Part shown: piece by piece, positions 1 through 7,224 of the stretch
Layout: every line of letters begins with the position of its first letter
How positions within the stretch are numbered: the stretch's first letter is position 1
Virus record (IMG/VR): IMGVR_UViG_3300048999_000192
Span: 1 to 64,000 of that record
Origin: a virus
DNA length: 64,000 nt
Strand: one strand, 5' to 3'
Made by a program: the position numbers and the translations under genes
Notes under the pieces: model-generated
Database searches by the model: none
Seen by the model: the letters and a program-made list of their open reading frames with translations, nothing else
Told to the model about the DNA's origin: nothing

Positions 1-65
1 GTCCGTACTTGCCCCAGCTAAGCTCCCGGAACCGGAGCGACCTCCGCGAAGGTGCAAGTACGGAC
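1..65. other. Structured RNA or hairpin element at window edge
   Basis: An 11-bp perfect inverted repeat (GTCCGTACTTG at 1-11, CAAGTACGGAC at 55-65) encloses two smaller hairpins (GCTCC/GGAGC and ACCT/AGGT), giving a three-way-junction shape of tRNA size. It sits at the end of the tRNA cluster but lacks a recognisable T-loop or anticodon loop, so I do not call it a tRNA. It could be a processed small RNA, a terminator-like structure, or a decayed tRNA. Confidence 0.4.
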
Positions 66-126
66 GGTCCACGCTCCGGGTAACCCCCCGGAAACCCCAA
101 AGCCGTCCCGTCTCAAATGCACCTTG

Positions 127-200
127 TCTGGATAGCTGGATTCGAACCAGCAATCCCCTGCTCCCGAAGCAGGTGCCCTGCCAAATTAGGCCATATCCAG
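127..200 (-). tRNA. tRNA-Pro (anticodon CGG)
   Basis: Minus-strand cloverleaf: 7-bp acceptor CTGGATA/TATCCAG, T-arm GCTGG-TTCGAAT-CCAGC, anticodon stem CCTGC/GCAGG with loop TTCGGGA, giving CGG. The 3' CCA is not encoded, so the host CCA-adding enzyme would be needed. It is the last clear tRNA of the leftward cluster. CCG is a common proline codon in this GC-rich genome. Confidence 0.85.
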
Positions 201-271
201 TTGTGAGGACGAGCTGTTCCACTCGGGGTGCACAACCCTCGTGGTCAAGCCAGGCGATATCAGCTCCCGGC

Positions 272-341
272 CACGCACTGCGGGACTCGAACCCACACCT
301 CCGGCAACGCCGGTGTTCTGCCGTAGAACTTAGCAACGCGC
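272..341 (-). tRNA. tRNA-like gene, irregular anticodon arm (Asn GTT?)
   Basis: The T-arm (GTGGG-TTCGAGT-CCCGC, one wobble), D-arm (GTTC-TACGGCA-GAAC) and a seven-pair acceptor with wobbles (GCGCGTT with AGTGCGT) are all present. The stretch for the anticodon arm and variable loop is 2-3 bases short, and the loop holding GTT has C rather than T at the position-33 equivalent. It is either a degenerate tRNA or an unusual one. The isotype is uncertain. Confidence 0.4.
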
Positions 342-350
342 TCATCCTCG

Positions 351-424
351 TCGTCCCAGGAGGAGTTGAACCTCCGACCTCCGCTTTATCAGAGCGGCGC
401 TCTCACCAACTGAGCTACAGGACG
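351..424 (-). tRNA. tRNA-Ile (anticodon GAT)
   Basis: Complete minus-strand cloverleaf: acceptor CGTCCTG/TGGGACG (wobbles at the inner end), D-stem GCTC-like arm, anticodon stem CCGCT/AGCGG with loop CTGATAA (GAT), variable loop AGGTC, T-arm GGAGG-TTCAACT-CCTCC. CCA is not encoded. This is one of the two cleanest tRNAs in the cluster. Confidence 0.9.
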
Positions 425-426
425 TT

Positions 427-522
427 AGATGCTGACCGGTCACACCCGGCATCTCTCTCCGGCCATGGGGTGCGAATCCCTGGGTCCATTCGAGGCTCTT
501 AACGAATTTGAGCTACAGCATC
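427..522 (-). tRNA. tRNA-like gene of class II length, isotype unclear
   Basis: A perfect 7-bp acceptor (GATGCTG/CAGCATC) and a clear D-arm (TA-GCTC-11 nt-GAGC) define a 96-nt element, long enough for a Ser/Leu/Tyr-type tRNA. The expected T-arm does not show a TTC-type loop, and the best anticodon stem (CGAAT/ATTCG) carries a 10-nt loop. It is a divergent, inserted or decaying tRNA gene. Structure prediction would decide. Confidence 0.4.
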
Positions 523-600
523 CACCCGAGAGGACCATCGCGTCCCGTTGGTTCGCGGCCGACAGCGCGGGGTCCGTCTCGGAAGATTTTATTTTGTTGT

Positions 601-785
601 CAAGTCTAAAGGATCACCCGGGCAAGGAATCGAACCTGCTCCTCCAGTACCAACCGGCGGGCACCTTCGCGACGGTGGGTCCGCCGGTTCTGCGCAGTCG
701 GTCTGGCGATGCGTCCATACACCACCGGGGTCCTCGCCTCCAGCCGGGAATCGAACCCGGACCCGCCCGCGCGCCGCCGTTGGGT
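601..785 (-). other. tRNA-like T-arms and hairpin in the tRNA cluster
   Basis: Two further minus-strand T-arm signatures lie here, at 623-640 (TTCGATT loop, imperfect stem) and 744-760 (CCGGG-TTCGATT-CCCGG, perfect). I cannot close either into a normal cloverleaf. A 9-bp inverted repeat (AACCGGCGG at 652-660, CCGCCGGTT at 681-689) lies between them. They may be degenerate tRNAs or tRNAs with insertions. An AT-rich motif ATTTTATTTT lies just upstream near 584-598. Confidence 0.3.
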
Positions 786-863
786 ACGGCGTGGGAGGAC
801 TCGAACCTCCCGGTACGTGGCCTATCTGGAGTAGGGGTACGCGCGTACCCCACAGAATCACCG
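786..863 (-). tRNA. Probable tRNA-Trp (anticodon CCA)
   Basis: The T-arm GGAGG-TTCGAGT-CCTCC is perfect. The anticodon loop CTCCAGA sits on a CCTA/TAGG stem and reads CCA (Trp). The acceptor pairs over about five of seven positions (CGGTGAT with CACGCCG), and the D-arm region is an extended GC palindrome (GGGGTACGCGCGTACCCC). The variable region is somewhat long. The isotype is fairly convincing, but the fold is imperfect. Confidence 0.55.
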
Positions 864-916
864 TTCGTCTCCGCCCTCTGCAGCGGGTGAGGAGCTCATC
901 CCGGATCTTCCTGCCG

Positions 917-989
917 TGGCACCGGGTGGGATCGAACCACCGGCCTCTCCCTTTTCAGGGGAGCGCTCTTCCTACTGAGCTACAGGGCC
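917..989 (-). tRNA. tRNA-Phe (anticodon GAA)
   Basis: Minus-strand cloverleaf: acceptor GGCCCTG with CGGTGCC (one mismatch, one wobble), D-arm with GAGC/GCTC-type stem, anticodon stem CTCCC/GGGAG with loop CTGAAAA (GAA), T-arm GGTGG-TTCGATC-CCACC. No encoded CCA. Confidence 0.9.
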
Positions 990-1247
990 ATCACGCGGGG
1001 CAAAGGACGCCTAGGATTCGCCCCGCGCTATTCCCCGCGTGTCTCCCAGGTCATCCGCCCTAAGGGCAGAGAGAGCCAGGCTCACATCTCGGGGACCACT
1101 AGGTGGGAGGGTGGGCAGCCGGGTGAAGGTTCCAGCGCACCGCCCTGGGGGCTTCCTCCTGGTCAAGGCCTTCACACCTAGACCAGGCATACGTTCCCCC
1201 ACCACGAGATACCGGCGGCTGACGGCCGCTGGTCTCGGGCCCACTCG
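990..1247. other. Non-coding stretch between tRNAs
   Basis: I find no convincing tRNA or protein gene here. Open frames in this stretch are low-complexity Arg/Pro/Gly reading frames with no ribosome-binding site. One short inverted repeat (CTGGTC...GACCAG) is visible near 1171-1195. Confidence 0.4.
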
Positions 1248-1361
1248 CCGACACAGCAAGGCTCGAACTCGCTCCTCCGGCTGCGCGAACAACCGGTGTG
1301 CTGCCGTGAGTGGCTCCCATTCGCAAAAATCCCCGGCCACTCGCTGTTACACCATGCGTCG
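1248..1361 (-). tRNA. tRNA-like gene with long D-loop insertion
   Basis: The ends pair perfectly as a 7-bp acceptor (CGACGCA/TGTGTCG), and the T-arm GCGAG-TTCGAGC-CTTGC is intact. The element is 114 nt. A GTGT/GCAC D-stem encloses an extra 7-bp hairpin (GAGTGGC/GCCACTC), and the anticodon stem CCGGT/GCCGG closes a 10-nt loop. It may be a tRNA interrupted by an insertion, or a tRNA-like small RNA. The anticodon cannot be assigned. Confidence 0.4.
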
Positions 1362-1562
1362 TTGGCGAGGCGACAGTTGCCGCCTCGCAATATGTGGATC
1401 ACGCTCTTGAGTTGTAAAGCCCTCCCCGGCGCGACCAGGGCTATCCGCTGTGGCATGACGTCTCCGGAGCCAGAGACCGATGGGTTGACCGGCGAACGTG
1501 CACCGTTGGCCCATCGCTGGGGCCATACCCCCGGAGGGGCAGAGGGTGTCCCAGGTCCTACG

Positions 1563-1633
1563 CAGGATCACCGGGGGTCGAACCCGGGCCAACAGCTTGA
1601 GGGGCTGCCGAGCTACCACTACTCCATGATCCC
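1563..1633 (-). tRNA. tRNA-Glu (anticodon CTC)
   Basis: Cloverleaf closes fully: acceptor GGGATCA/TGATCCT (one wobble), D-arm GAGT-AGTGGTA-GCTC, anticodon stem GCAGC/GCTGT with loop CCCTCAA (CTC), T-arm CCGGG-TTCGACC-CCCGG. The base before the anticodon is C instead of the near-universal T33, which is unusual. It is the first tRNA transcribed in the leftward cluster. Confidence 0.75.
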
Positions 1634-1701
1634 TGGAGCCGGGCGGGCGGAGGATCTCGCCTCCGGAGATTCCCTAACCCGGCAAGCACGACGCTACCAC
1701 A

Positions 1702-1724
1702 ACTCCAGGGATCCTTGGTAGGGG
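1702..1724. promoter_or_regulatory. Copy of the phage operator-promoter palindrome near tRNA cluster
   Basis: ACTCCAGGGATCCTTGG followed by TAGGGG matches the recurrent spacer palindrome plus -10 seen throughout the window. The core is almost symmetrical, so orientation is ambiguous. Read leftwards it could serve the tRNA cluster, which starts just beyond it. Confidence 0.45.
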
Positions 1725-1729
1725 GTTCT

Positions 1730-1804
1730 TCAGATGATCCCGAAAAGTCGCAGAAGCACCAGGATAACGACGATCACCAGGATGATCCACAGGATGCTGT
1801 ACAT
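1730..1804 (-). CDS. 24-residue single-pass membrane peptide
   Basis: ATG at 1804 preceded by GGAG; product MYSILWIILVIVVILVLLRL plus four residues (FGII). It is almost entirely hydrophobic with one Arg near the end, so a single membrane helix. It is the last gene of the leftward operon, 16 nt after the preceding gene. Tiny membrane proteins of this kind are frequent in actinophages. Function unknown. Confidence 0.5.
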   Translation of the reverse strand: MYSILWIILVIVVILVLLRLFGII

Positions 1805-1820
1805 GCTCCAGGCCTACCCG

Positions 1821-2141
1821 TTAGGGCCCGCAGCATTCCCAGCCGCCCTCCTCGTCGGAGCGGATCATGTCCACGCCGCCGACGATCAGGTCCCCGCAGC
1901 GGGTGCACTCGCTGTCGTAGCTCGCGACGATCCACTTCGGCCGGTGGGTGCTGCGCAGGTGCTCCCGGGGGTCACGCTGCCCGGGGTGGCGCTGCCACTC
2001 GGCGCGGCTGTCGGGGTGGCCGCCGGTGGCGAAGGGGCTCGCCGGGCCCTCAGGGTGCGCGTACGGGGTCTTCCGCCCCAGACACTCCCCGCACTGCCCC
2101 GGCAGCATCTCGTGGACGCAGCGGGCTTCTGAGTCGCTCAT
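1821..2141 (-). CDS. Cys-rich zinc-ribbon protein
   Basis: 106 residues from ATG 2141, overlapping the preceding stop by 4 nt. Two cysteine clusters are visible, an N-terminal CVHE...CGEC and a C-terminal SECTRCGDLIVGG...WECCGP, the latter like zinc-ribbon domains in phage DNA-handling proteins. Binding to nucleic acid is inference only. Family not recognised. Confidence 0.65.
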   Translation of the reverse strand: MSDSEARCVHEMLPGQCGECLGRKTPYAHPEGPASPFATGGHPDSRAEWQRHPGQRDPREHLRSTHRPKWIVASYDSECTRCGDLIVGGVDMIRSDEEGGWECCGP

Positions 2142-2293
2142 ATGACACCGATCCCATAGTCGATGGTCGTGATGAGGGTCATGAAGAACAACAGCGCGAG
2201 GAGGACGGGGCTCGCAGACGGCCGCCTGGCGGCTGCCCTGGCCGAGAACAGGAGCCCGGCCAGGGCGAGAGCGGCCACCAGGAGCAGGCTCAC
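2138..2293 (-). CDS. Small two-helix membrane protein
   Basis: 51 residues from GTG 2293, coupled to the upstream gene by a GTGA overlap and to the next by ATGA. Two hydrophobic segments (residues 2-18 and 30-48) flank a basic loop (ARAAARRP). No family recognised. Confidence 0.6.
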   Translation of the reverse strand: MSLLLVAALALAGLLFSARAAARRPSASPVLLALLFFMTLITTIDYGIGVI

Positions 2294-3051
2294 TCGGCGT
2301 CGATACCCGCGTCGCGGAGCTGGCGCCGCAGGCGGCCGATGGTATTGCGGCCGTCGGCCAGGGCCTGCTCCAGGCCATCCTTCTCCGCCGTCAGCCGCCG
2401 GTTGGCGTTGCGTGCCTCGGTCAGCCCGTGATCCCGGCGCTCCAGCTCGGCCCGCAGGGCGGTGGCCTGCCCGAGGTGCTCGTTGTCCTCCTCGATCACC
2501 TGCCGGACGTAGACGATCGCGTCCAGCAGCTCCTCGTACAGGTCACGCAGGCTGTTGCGGCCGTTGAACGGCTGCAGGAAGGACCCGTACCGCTGGTACC
2601 CGACGCTCTTGCGGTTCAGCATGTCCACGACGACCAGGTCATGCATGCTGGGCCGGTCGTTCGGTACCGGCAGCGGCTGGTCGCCCTCACGCGGCTGCTC
2701 GGGCTCGATCAGCTTGCCGGTGTCCCAGTCGCGCAGGCGGCGGTCGACCAGGTCCGAGAAGCGCTCCTCGACCACGTCCCAGCGCGGCAGGCCGGGGCAC
2801 AGGTAGATGTCCTCGGCTGAGCCGCCCTCGATCAGCCAGCGGTGCCAGCCGTGCTTGGCGTCACGCTCGCAGATCATCTCCGGGTACTGCTCCCGGTAGC
2901 GCTCAGGCGGCGAGCTGAGCACGATCTTGGTGTATCCGGGGCAGTGCGCCCGGCCGTGCCCGAAGGGGCGATCGAAGAAGTGTCCCTCGTGGGTCTCCTC
3001 CTCACTCCACTTCGGGCACGGCTCCTCGCCGATCTCTTCGTTGCTGCTCAC
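2290..3051 (-). CDS. Hypothetical protein with C-terminal coiled coil
   Basis: 253 residues from GTG 3051. The N-terminal half has scattered Cys/His (CPKW, HCPGY, HGWHRW). From about residue 150 to the end the sequence is heptad-like and charged (RAELERRDHGLTEARNANRR), typical of a coiled coil. Its start overlaps the upstream gene by 50 nt. No homologous family recognised; likely a structural or scaffolding role. Confidence 0.7.
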   Translation of the reverse strand: MSSNEEIGEEPCPKWSEEETHEGHFFDRPFGHGRAHCPGYTKIVLSSPPERYREQYPEMICERDAKHGWHRWLIEGGSAEDIYLCPGLPRWDVVEERFSDLVDRRLRDWDTGKLIEPEQPREGDQPLPVPNDRPSMHDLVVVDMLNRKSVGYQRYGSFLQPFNGRNSLRDLYEELLDAIVYVRQVIEEDNEHLGQATALRAELERRDHGLTEARNANRRLTAEKDGLEQALADGRNTIGRLRRQLRDAGIDAE

Positions 3052-3238
3052 GCTGGATCTCCTGTGGTCGTTTCGGGCGGGGAGTGACGACGGACGCGTT
3101 GCCGTCGAGGATGCGGGCGGACAGGCGGGCCTGCCGGGCGCCTTCGAGGTCGCCTCTCGCCTTGCGCTGCCGGGCGATCTGGTACCACATATCCCTTATC
3201 GCCCGGCGGCCGTGGGGGTGGTCCGGGGCCCAGGACAT
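3002..3238 (-). CDS. Basic hypothetical protein
   Basis: 78 residues from ATG 3238, strongly basic (many Arg, e.g. ARQRKARGDLEGARQARLSA). ATG overlaps the TGA of the upstream gene, a coupled start. It overlaps the next gene by 50 nt, longer than usual here, so its C-terminus should be treated with some caution. Confidence 0.55.
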   Translation of the reverse strand: MSWAPDHPHGRRAIRDMWYQIARQRKARGDLEGARQARLSARILDGNASVVTPRPKRPQEIQREQQRRDRRGAVPEVE

Positions 3239-3615
3239 CAGTGCTTGGCGGCTTTCTTGGAGCCCTTCTTGCGCTCCTCCTCGACCTGGACGGCGATCAT
3301 GCGCAGCGCGTCGGCGTTCGGGTCGGTGATGCCGCCGTGCTCGCTGATCGCCAGCGCCCCTCCGAGGATGGCGTCCTCCAGCAGCCTGATCCGCTCGGCG
3401 TCATTGCGCGCCTGGGCGTTGCACTCGCGCACCTCGTGCTCGGCCTCCTCCAGCCGACCGGCGAGCTGGGAGTGCATGTCCTTCACGGCCGGGTAGCCGG
3501 TCGGGTAGTCGATCCCGTACTCGACCAGGAACTCATTGATCCGGTCGAGCTCCTCCAGCGCCTCCTGAATGCCCGTCAGGGCCTGCGCTGGGGTGAAGTT
3601 CACGCTGATCTTCAC
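3238..3615 (-). CDS. Hypothetical helical protein
   Basis: 125 residues from GTG 3615 (overlaps the upstream stop by 4 nt). A long central helix (EEAEHEVRECNAQARNDAER) suggests a coiled-coil dimer; the Lys-rich tail ends KKGSKKAAKH. Unknown function. Confidence 0.7.
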   Translation of the reverse strand: MKISVNFTPAQALTGIQEALEELDRINEFLVEYGIDYPTGYPAVKDMHSQLAGRLEEAEHEVRECNAQARNDAERIRLLEDAILGGALAISEHGGITDPNADALRMIAVQVEEERKKGSKKAAKH

Positions 3616-3956
3616 GTGCCGCTCCCGTTGGGGTTCGGGGCACCGGGGAGGATGCCCTTGTTGACGTCGTCGACCAGCTTGGCCTTCTCGGCCCGCATGC
3701 CGGTCAGGGTCATCTGGATCTGCTTGTCGATCTCCTCCGGCCGGGGCAGCGGGTGGCCGAACATGATCGGGGCCATCATCCGCTCGTCCAGCGCCAGGCC
3801 ACGGATGGTCAGCAGGGCGACGAGGGAGACCGCCATCCCCTGCGGGGTCGGCAGGAGCTGCATCCAGCAGTCGTACTGGACGTCCTCGCCGAGGGAGTTG
3901 CGGGCGACGGCGTCCGCGACGACGGCGCGGGCACCGTCAGTGATCGTCGGCTGCAT
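3612..3956 (-). CDS. Hypothetical protein
   Basis: 114 residues from ATG 3956. Mixed alpha/beta composition with a hydrophobic centre (MAVSLVALLTIRGLALDE). Starts 20 nt inside the preceding gene. No family recognised. Confidence 0.65.
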   Translation of the reverse strand: MQPTITDGARAVVADAVARNSLGEDVQYDCWMQLLPTPQGMAVSLVALLTIRGLALDERMMAPIMFGHPLPRPEEIDKQIQMTLTGMRAEKAKLVDDVNKGILPGAPNPNGSGT

Positions 3957-4191
3957 CGGATTCCTTCTTCCAGGATTGAATGGGCTGCGGGACCGCGAGG
4001 ATCTGGGCGTCCTCCTCGGTCGCCTCGCCCTTGATGACCCGGGCGAACCGGGAATAGGCGTCCATGACCGGAATCCACTTGTGGCACTGGTCGGACGTCT
4101 TGTTGGCGGCGGCCTCGGTGAGGACCGTCATGCCCTCGATCAGGGCCTGGTCGATCGCGTCGGCCTCGTAGCCGCCAGGGAGGGTTTTCAC
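3937..4191 (-). CDS. Hypothetical protein
   Basis: 84 residues from GTG 4191, coupled to the helicase stop by a 4-nt overlap. Predominantly helical and acidic at the C-terminus (KKESDAADDH). It may act with the helicase because of strict coupling, but nothing in the sequence identifies it. Confidence 0.65.
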   Translation of the reverse strand: MKTLPGGYEADAIDQALIEGMTVLTEAAANKTSDQCHKWIPVMDAYSRFARVIKGEATEEDAQILAVPQPIQSWKKESDAADDH

Positions 4192-5762
4192 TTGGACCTC
4201 TTCCGGGAGATGGAGAACATCAGGCGGCGGTCGGCGGCCGTGAGGAAGGCCTCCTCGTCGGCCACGTCGTCACCTAGGAGTGCGTCCTGGACAGCGTTGC
4301 GGGCCAGCATGTTGTCGACGATCTGGCGCTCGACGGTGCCGGTCAGGACGAAGGTCATGCAGTGCACGCAGGCGGCCTCGGAGTCGATCCGGTGGATCCG
4401 GTTCATCCGCTGGATCCGCTTGGAGTGCGTCAGGCCACTCTCGTACTCCACCACGTAGGTGGCCTCGGGGACGTTGATCCCGCGCGCCCCGGCGTCGGAG
4501 GTGAGCAGCACGGCTGGCTCGTCGGACTCGCGGAACGCCTGGATCGTCTTGTGCTGTTCGACGGCGGACAGCCCGCCGTGATTGAGGAAGAACGGCAGGC
4601 CCGCCTGCTCCAGATCCTGGCGCAGCGCGTGCAGCACCGACTGGCCGAAGTAGGTGAAGACCATCGCCTTGGCCCCCTGGCCCAGCACGAGGGGCTTGAG
4701 GTACTCCAGGAGCGCCTCGGACTTGGCGCTGGGCACCTGGCCCAGGTACTGGGCTCCCAGGCCCGCCACGAGCTCCTGGGCGAGCTCTGAGCGTCCCCAG
4801 AGCAGGGAGGCCGGGTGACCGGCGATCTGGCGCAGGATCATCCACAGGCCGGGCACGTCCTGCAGGTCCCCCTCGTCGTCCCAGGCGAGCCCTTCCACGA
4901 GCTGGTAGAGCTTCTTCTCCTCCGGCCGCATGTCGACGTTGCGGACCTCTTCGACCTGCTGGGGGAACTCGGCGATCACGTCGGGGTCGGTCTTGCGCTT
5001 GCGGATGATCATCGGGGCGCACAGCTCGGCGAACTCCGGGATGTAGCTCCGGTTCCAGATCGGCGCGCGGGCGACCACCCGGTTGCCCTTCTTGATCTCC
5101 CGCCAGGCCTTGATCGCGTTCTTCTCGAACTCCCCGACCGTCGGCATCAGCTTGGGGGCGATCAGCCGGAACTGGTTGAACGCGGTCTCGATGTCGCGCT
5201 CGACGGGGGTGGCCGTCAGCCCGTACACACGCAGCCCGGGGTTCTTCTTCCGGAGCTGCTTGAGCAGGTAGGCGTGGTTCTTGTAGAGCTGGGAGGAGCG
5301 GTTGCCCAGCTTGGTGCACTCGTCGTAGATCACCATCACCCGGCGGCCCGCCAGCCACTCCAGGAAGGGTCCCTCGGCCAGGGTCTTGCCCCGGCCGGAG
5401 GGGCCGGTCACCGTGACGGCGCAGTCGTTGCGCGCGGTCTCGTAGGTGGTGATGACCACGTCGGCCCCGGCGGCGTCCAGCTTCTTGGCCCGCGTCGGCC
5501 CGTGGTAGACGTACGGCGTCAGGGTGGTGTACTTCGCGAAGTCCTCGGCCCACTCGTGGATCTTGTTCTTCTCGGCCACCAGCAGGACCAGGTCGACGTC
5601 CTCGAACTCGAACGAGAGCCCGCCGATCCCCATGGCCGCGTGCGACTTGCCCATGCCGGTGTCCCAGATGAAGGCGGCGCGCTCCAGCAGGTAGCCGTAG
5701 GCGATGCCGTCGACCTGGAATTCATAGACCCGGTCGGACCGGTAGACGGGCTTTTCAGGCAC
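4188..5762 (-). CDS. SNF2/superfamily 2 helicase
   Basis: 524 residues, GTG 5762. SF2 motifs appear in order: Walker A DTGMGKSHAAMG (about residues 34-45), motif Ia region LLVAEKNKIHEW, motif II YDEC in place of DEAH/DEAD (about 145), motif III GLTATP, and the C-terminal lobe with TSDAGARGINVP and RIQRMNRIHRID (motifs V and VI). Phage SNF2 proteins remodel protein-DNA complexes or help replication and recombination. It is the largest gene of the leftward operon and the only one with a clear enzymatic function. The Cys in motif II is a recognised variant in phage helicases. Confidence 0.9.
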   Translation of the reverse strand: MPEKPVYRSDRVYEFQVDGIAYGYLLERAAFIWDTGMGKSHAAMGIGGLSFEFEDVDLVLLVAEKNKIHEWAEDFAKYTTLTPYVYHGPTRAKKLDAAGADVVITTYETARNDCAVTVTGPSGRGKTLAEGPFLEWLAGRRVMVIYDECTKLGNRSSQLYKNHAYLLKQLRKKNPGLRVYGLTATPVERDIETAFNQFRLIAPKLMPTVGEFEKNAIKAWREIKKGNRVVARAPIWNRSYIPEFAELCAPMIIRKRKTDPDVIAEFPQQVEEVRNVDMRPEEKKLYQLVEGLAWDDEGDLQDVPGLWMILRQIAGHPASLLWGRSELAQELVAGLGAQYLGQVPSAKSEALLEYLKPLVLGQGAKAMVFTYFGQSVLHALRQDLEQAGLPFFLNHGGLSAVEQHKTIQAFRESDEPAVLLTSDAGARGINVPEATYVVEYESGLTHSKRIQRMNRIHRIDSEAACVHCMTFVLTGTVERQIVDNMLARNAVQDALLGDDVADEEAFLTAADRRLMFSISRKRSK

Positions 5763-6039
5763 GCTCGATCACGACCACGATGCGGTAAACGCCGCACTCG
5801 CCCATCTGCTCCCGGGCGATCAGGGTGTCCCCGGCGATCACCATCAGCGGCGGTTCCATCGGCATGTCGTACGGGCGGATGAGTATCGCGGGCTCCGAGC
5901 CCTCCACCATTATCTTGCCGAAGACGTCGTGGGTGCGCGGCGGGAAGGCAATGGCGGAGGCGTAATGGTGATCCTTCAGCCAGTCCACGCAGTCCTGCAT
6001 CTCGGCCGTCGGGTGTACCTCGAAACGCTCTTCGCTCAT
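5755..6039 (-). CDS. Hypothetical protein
   Basis: 94 residues from ATG 6039; overlaps the helicase start by 8 nt and is coupled upstream by an ATGA overlap. Beta-rich with hydrophobic strands near the C-terminus (LMVIAGDTLIAREQ and RIVVVIERA). No family recognised. Confidence 0.65.
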   Translation of the reverse strand: MSEERFEVHPTAEMQDCVDWLKDHHYASAIAFPPRTHDVFGKIMVEGSEPAILIRPYDMPMEPPLMVIAGDTLIAREQMGECGVYRIVVVIERA

Positions 6040-6266
6040 GCCGGAATCGCTCCCATGTCGTAGAGCTTCTGCAGGCTGATGGGCAGCTCGCCGAGGTCGA
6101 GGTCCTCCATGCTGATCTCGAAGACGAACACCGCCTCCACCGGCTCGCCCTTCTTGTGGACGGCGTCCAGGACATGCCAGTCGCCGAGCATGTGCTGCTG
6201 CAGGACCATTTCGTCGTCCAGATACAGCCCGGACCAGTCATCGTCGTGAATCAGGACTGCGATCAC
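6036..6266 (-). CDS. Hypothetical acidic protein
   Basis: 76 residues. I place the start at GTG 6266 because longer versions would read through the terminator hairpin at 6294-6331. Strongly acidic (HDDDW, SMEDLDLGE). First gene after that terminator, although no consensus promoter is visible between them, so expression may depend on read-through. Confidence 0.55.
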   Translation of the reverse strand: MIAVLIHDDDWSGLYLDDEMVLQQHMLGDWHVLDAVHKKGEPVEAVFVFEISMEDLDLGELPISLQKLYDMGAIPA

Positions 6267-6293
6267 GGGGATCCAATCTTCGGGGGAATGAAG

Positions 6294-6331
6294 GCCAGGC
6301 CCGTATCTCCCCCACGGGATACGGGCCTGGC
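6294..6331 (-). terminator. Intrinsic terminator hairpin
   Basis: A 14-bp perfect stem (GCCAGGCCCGTATC paired with GATACGGGCCTGGC) with a 10-nt loop lies immediately downstream of the stop at 6335. It splits the leftward operon. The run of T typical of intrinsic terminators is weak. Confidence 0.7.
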
Positions 6332-6334
6332 TGG

Positions 6335-6676
6335 TCAAGCGGCGACGGGCTCCAGCCCCAGCTCCCACTCGAAGAGCGAATGGCCGGGGGGCAGGTGAAC
6401 ACGCTGGCTGGAAACCAGCTCGTGATCCCTGACCGTCATCAGGTCGACAGAAACGTCCCCGTATCCGGGCGAGCAGAGCTCGGCACGGAACACCACGCGC
6501 TGATTCTGGGGGTCGACCCGGCGCTCTGCCGGAATCCCCCGGTAGAAGTTCACGGTGCCGTCGGCGTGGACATCGCCCACGCGGAAGGCCCAGGGGCCCT
6601 CATCGTGCAGGGCCCGCTCCAGGGCCCGCAGGCGGGCCATGCGCTGGCTGATGACCAGCTCGAACTCGGCGGGCAT
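6335..6676 (-). CDS. Hypothetical protein under the shared phage promoter
   Basis: 113 residues. The in-frame ATG at 6703 lies inside the promoter -10 element, so I choose ATG 6676, which has a GAGGAAG ribosome site 6 nt upstream. Beta-rich sequence with HLPPGHSLFEWELGLEP near the end. It forms a single-gene unit: consensus promoter upstream, strong terminator downstream. Function unknown. Confidence 0.65.
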   Translation of the reverse strand: MPAEFELVISQRMARLRALERALHDEGPWAFRVGDVHADGTVNFYRGIPAERRVDPQNQRVVFRAELCSPGYGDVSVDLMTVRDHELVSSQRVHLPPGHSLFEWELGLEPVAA

Positions 6677-6693
6677 GATGGCTTCCTCGGTGG

Positions 6694-6722
6694 TCTCTAC
6701 CAACGTTTCTAGGAGAAGCGTA
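6694..6722 (-). promoter_or_regulatory. Shared operator-promoter (minus strand)
   Basis: Minus-strand TACGCT, 17-bp spacer TCTCCTAGAAACGTTGG, then TAGAGA. The spacer has the same palindromic CTCC...TTGG pattern as the right-arm promoters, showing that the regulon spans both strands. Expected start of transcription is about 12 nt upstream of the ATG at 6676. Confidence 0.6.
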
Positions 6723-6757
6723 CAGGACTACCGTGGATATGCCCAGATGAATGGGGG

Positions 6758-7057
6758 TCAGTGCAGGTCGTCGATCAGATCGTCGAGCTGAACCAGCGCC
6801 TGGAGGTTGTTTCCGCCGGAGAACAGATCCCGGATCCGGCGCAGGCGTGCCAGCGCGTTCTCGTTCGGCACGACCTCCTGTTCGCCGGACATCGGCGTCA
6901 GGAGGTACTCCTCCAGCTTGAAGCCGGGGGACAGCGGGGTCTGGGTGTAGGACCCGACCTGATACGTCCGGCGGATCCCGTCACCGAAGGTGAAGCCGAT
7001 GCGCTCGACCGGCCCGAGCGGCATGCTCTGGTCGCCGCTCTGGATCGTGACCTTCAT
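6758..7057 (-). CDS. Hypothetical protein
   Basis: 99 residues from ATG 7057 (ATGA overlap with the preceding gene). N-terminal half beta-rich, C-terminus helical and acidic (LDDLIDDLH). About 35 nt before the downstream promoter. No family recognised. Confidence 0.65.
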   Translation of the reverse strand: MKVTIQSGDQSMPLGPVERIGFTFGDGIRRTYQVGSYTQTPLSPGFKLEEYLLTPMSGEQEVVPNENALARLRRIRDLFSGGNNLQALVQLDDLIDDLH

Positions 7058-7224
7058 ACGACACTCCTGATGACCTCATGCGGGGCACCCGGATTGGCAC
7101 CCTCGCAGATCTTGATGAATGCCGACAGATGGGGATCGCAGCACAGGGCGTTGCAGACTTCCCAGACGGCGGGTGCCCCACAGTCGGTCTGACCGGGGAC
7201 CTTCAGCGTGCACAGCTCAGCCAT
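7054..7224 (-). CDS. Small Cys-rich protein
   Basis: 56 residues from ATG 7224. Six cysteines (CTLKVPGQTDC, CNALCCD, ICEGANPG) with a His, consistent with metal binding or disulphides. ATG and stop overlap both neighbours, so it is clearly part of the coupled operon. Confidence 0.6.
   Translation of the reverse strand: MAELCTLKVPGQTDCGAPAVWEVCNALCCDPHLSAFIKICEGANPGAPHEVIRSVV

Noticed and set aside
173-1721. Several plus- and minus-strand open frames over the tRNA cluster
   Set aside because: Sequences are Arg/Pro/Ser-rich, cross clear tRNA genes and lack ribosome sites.
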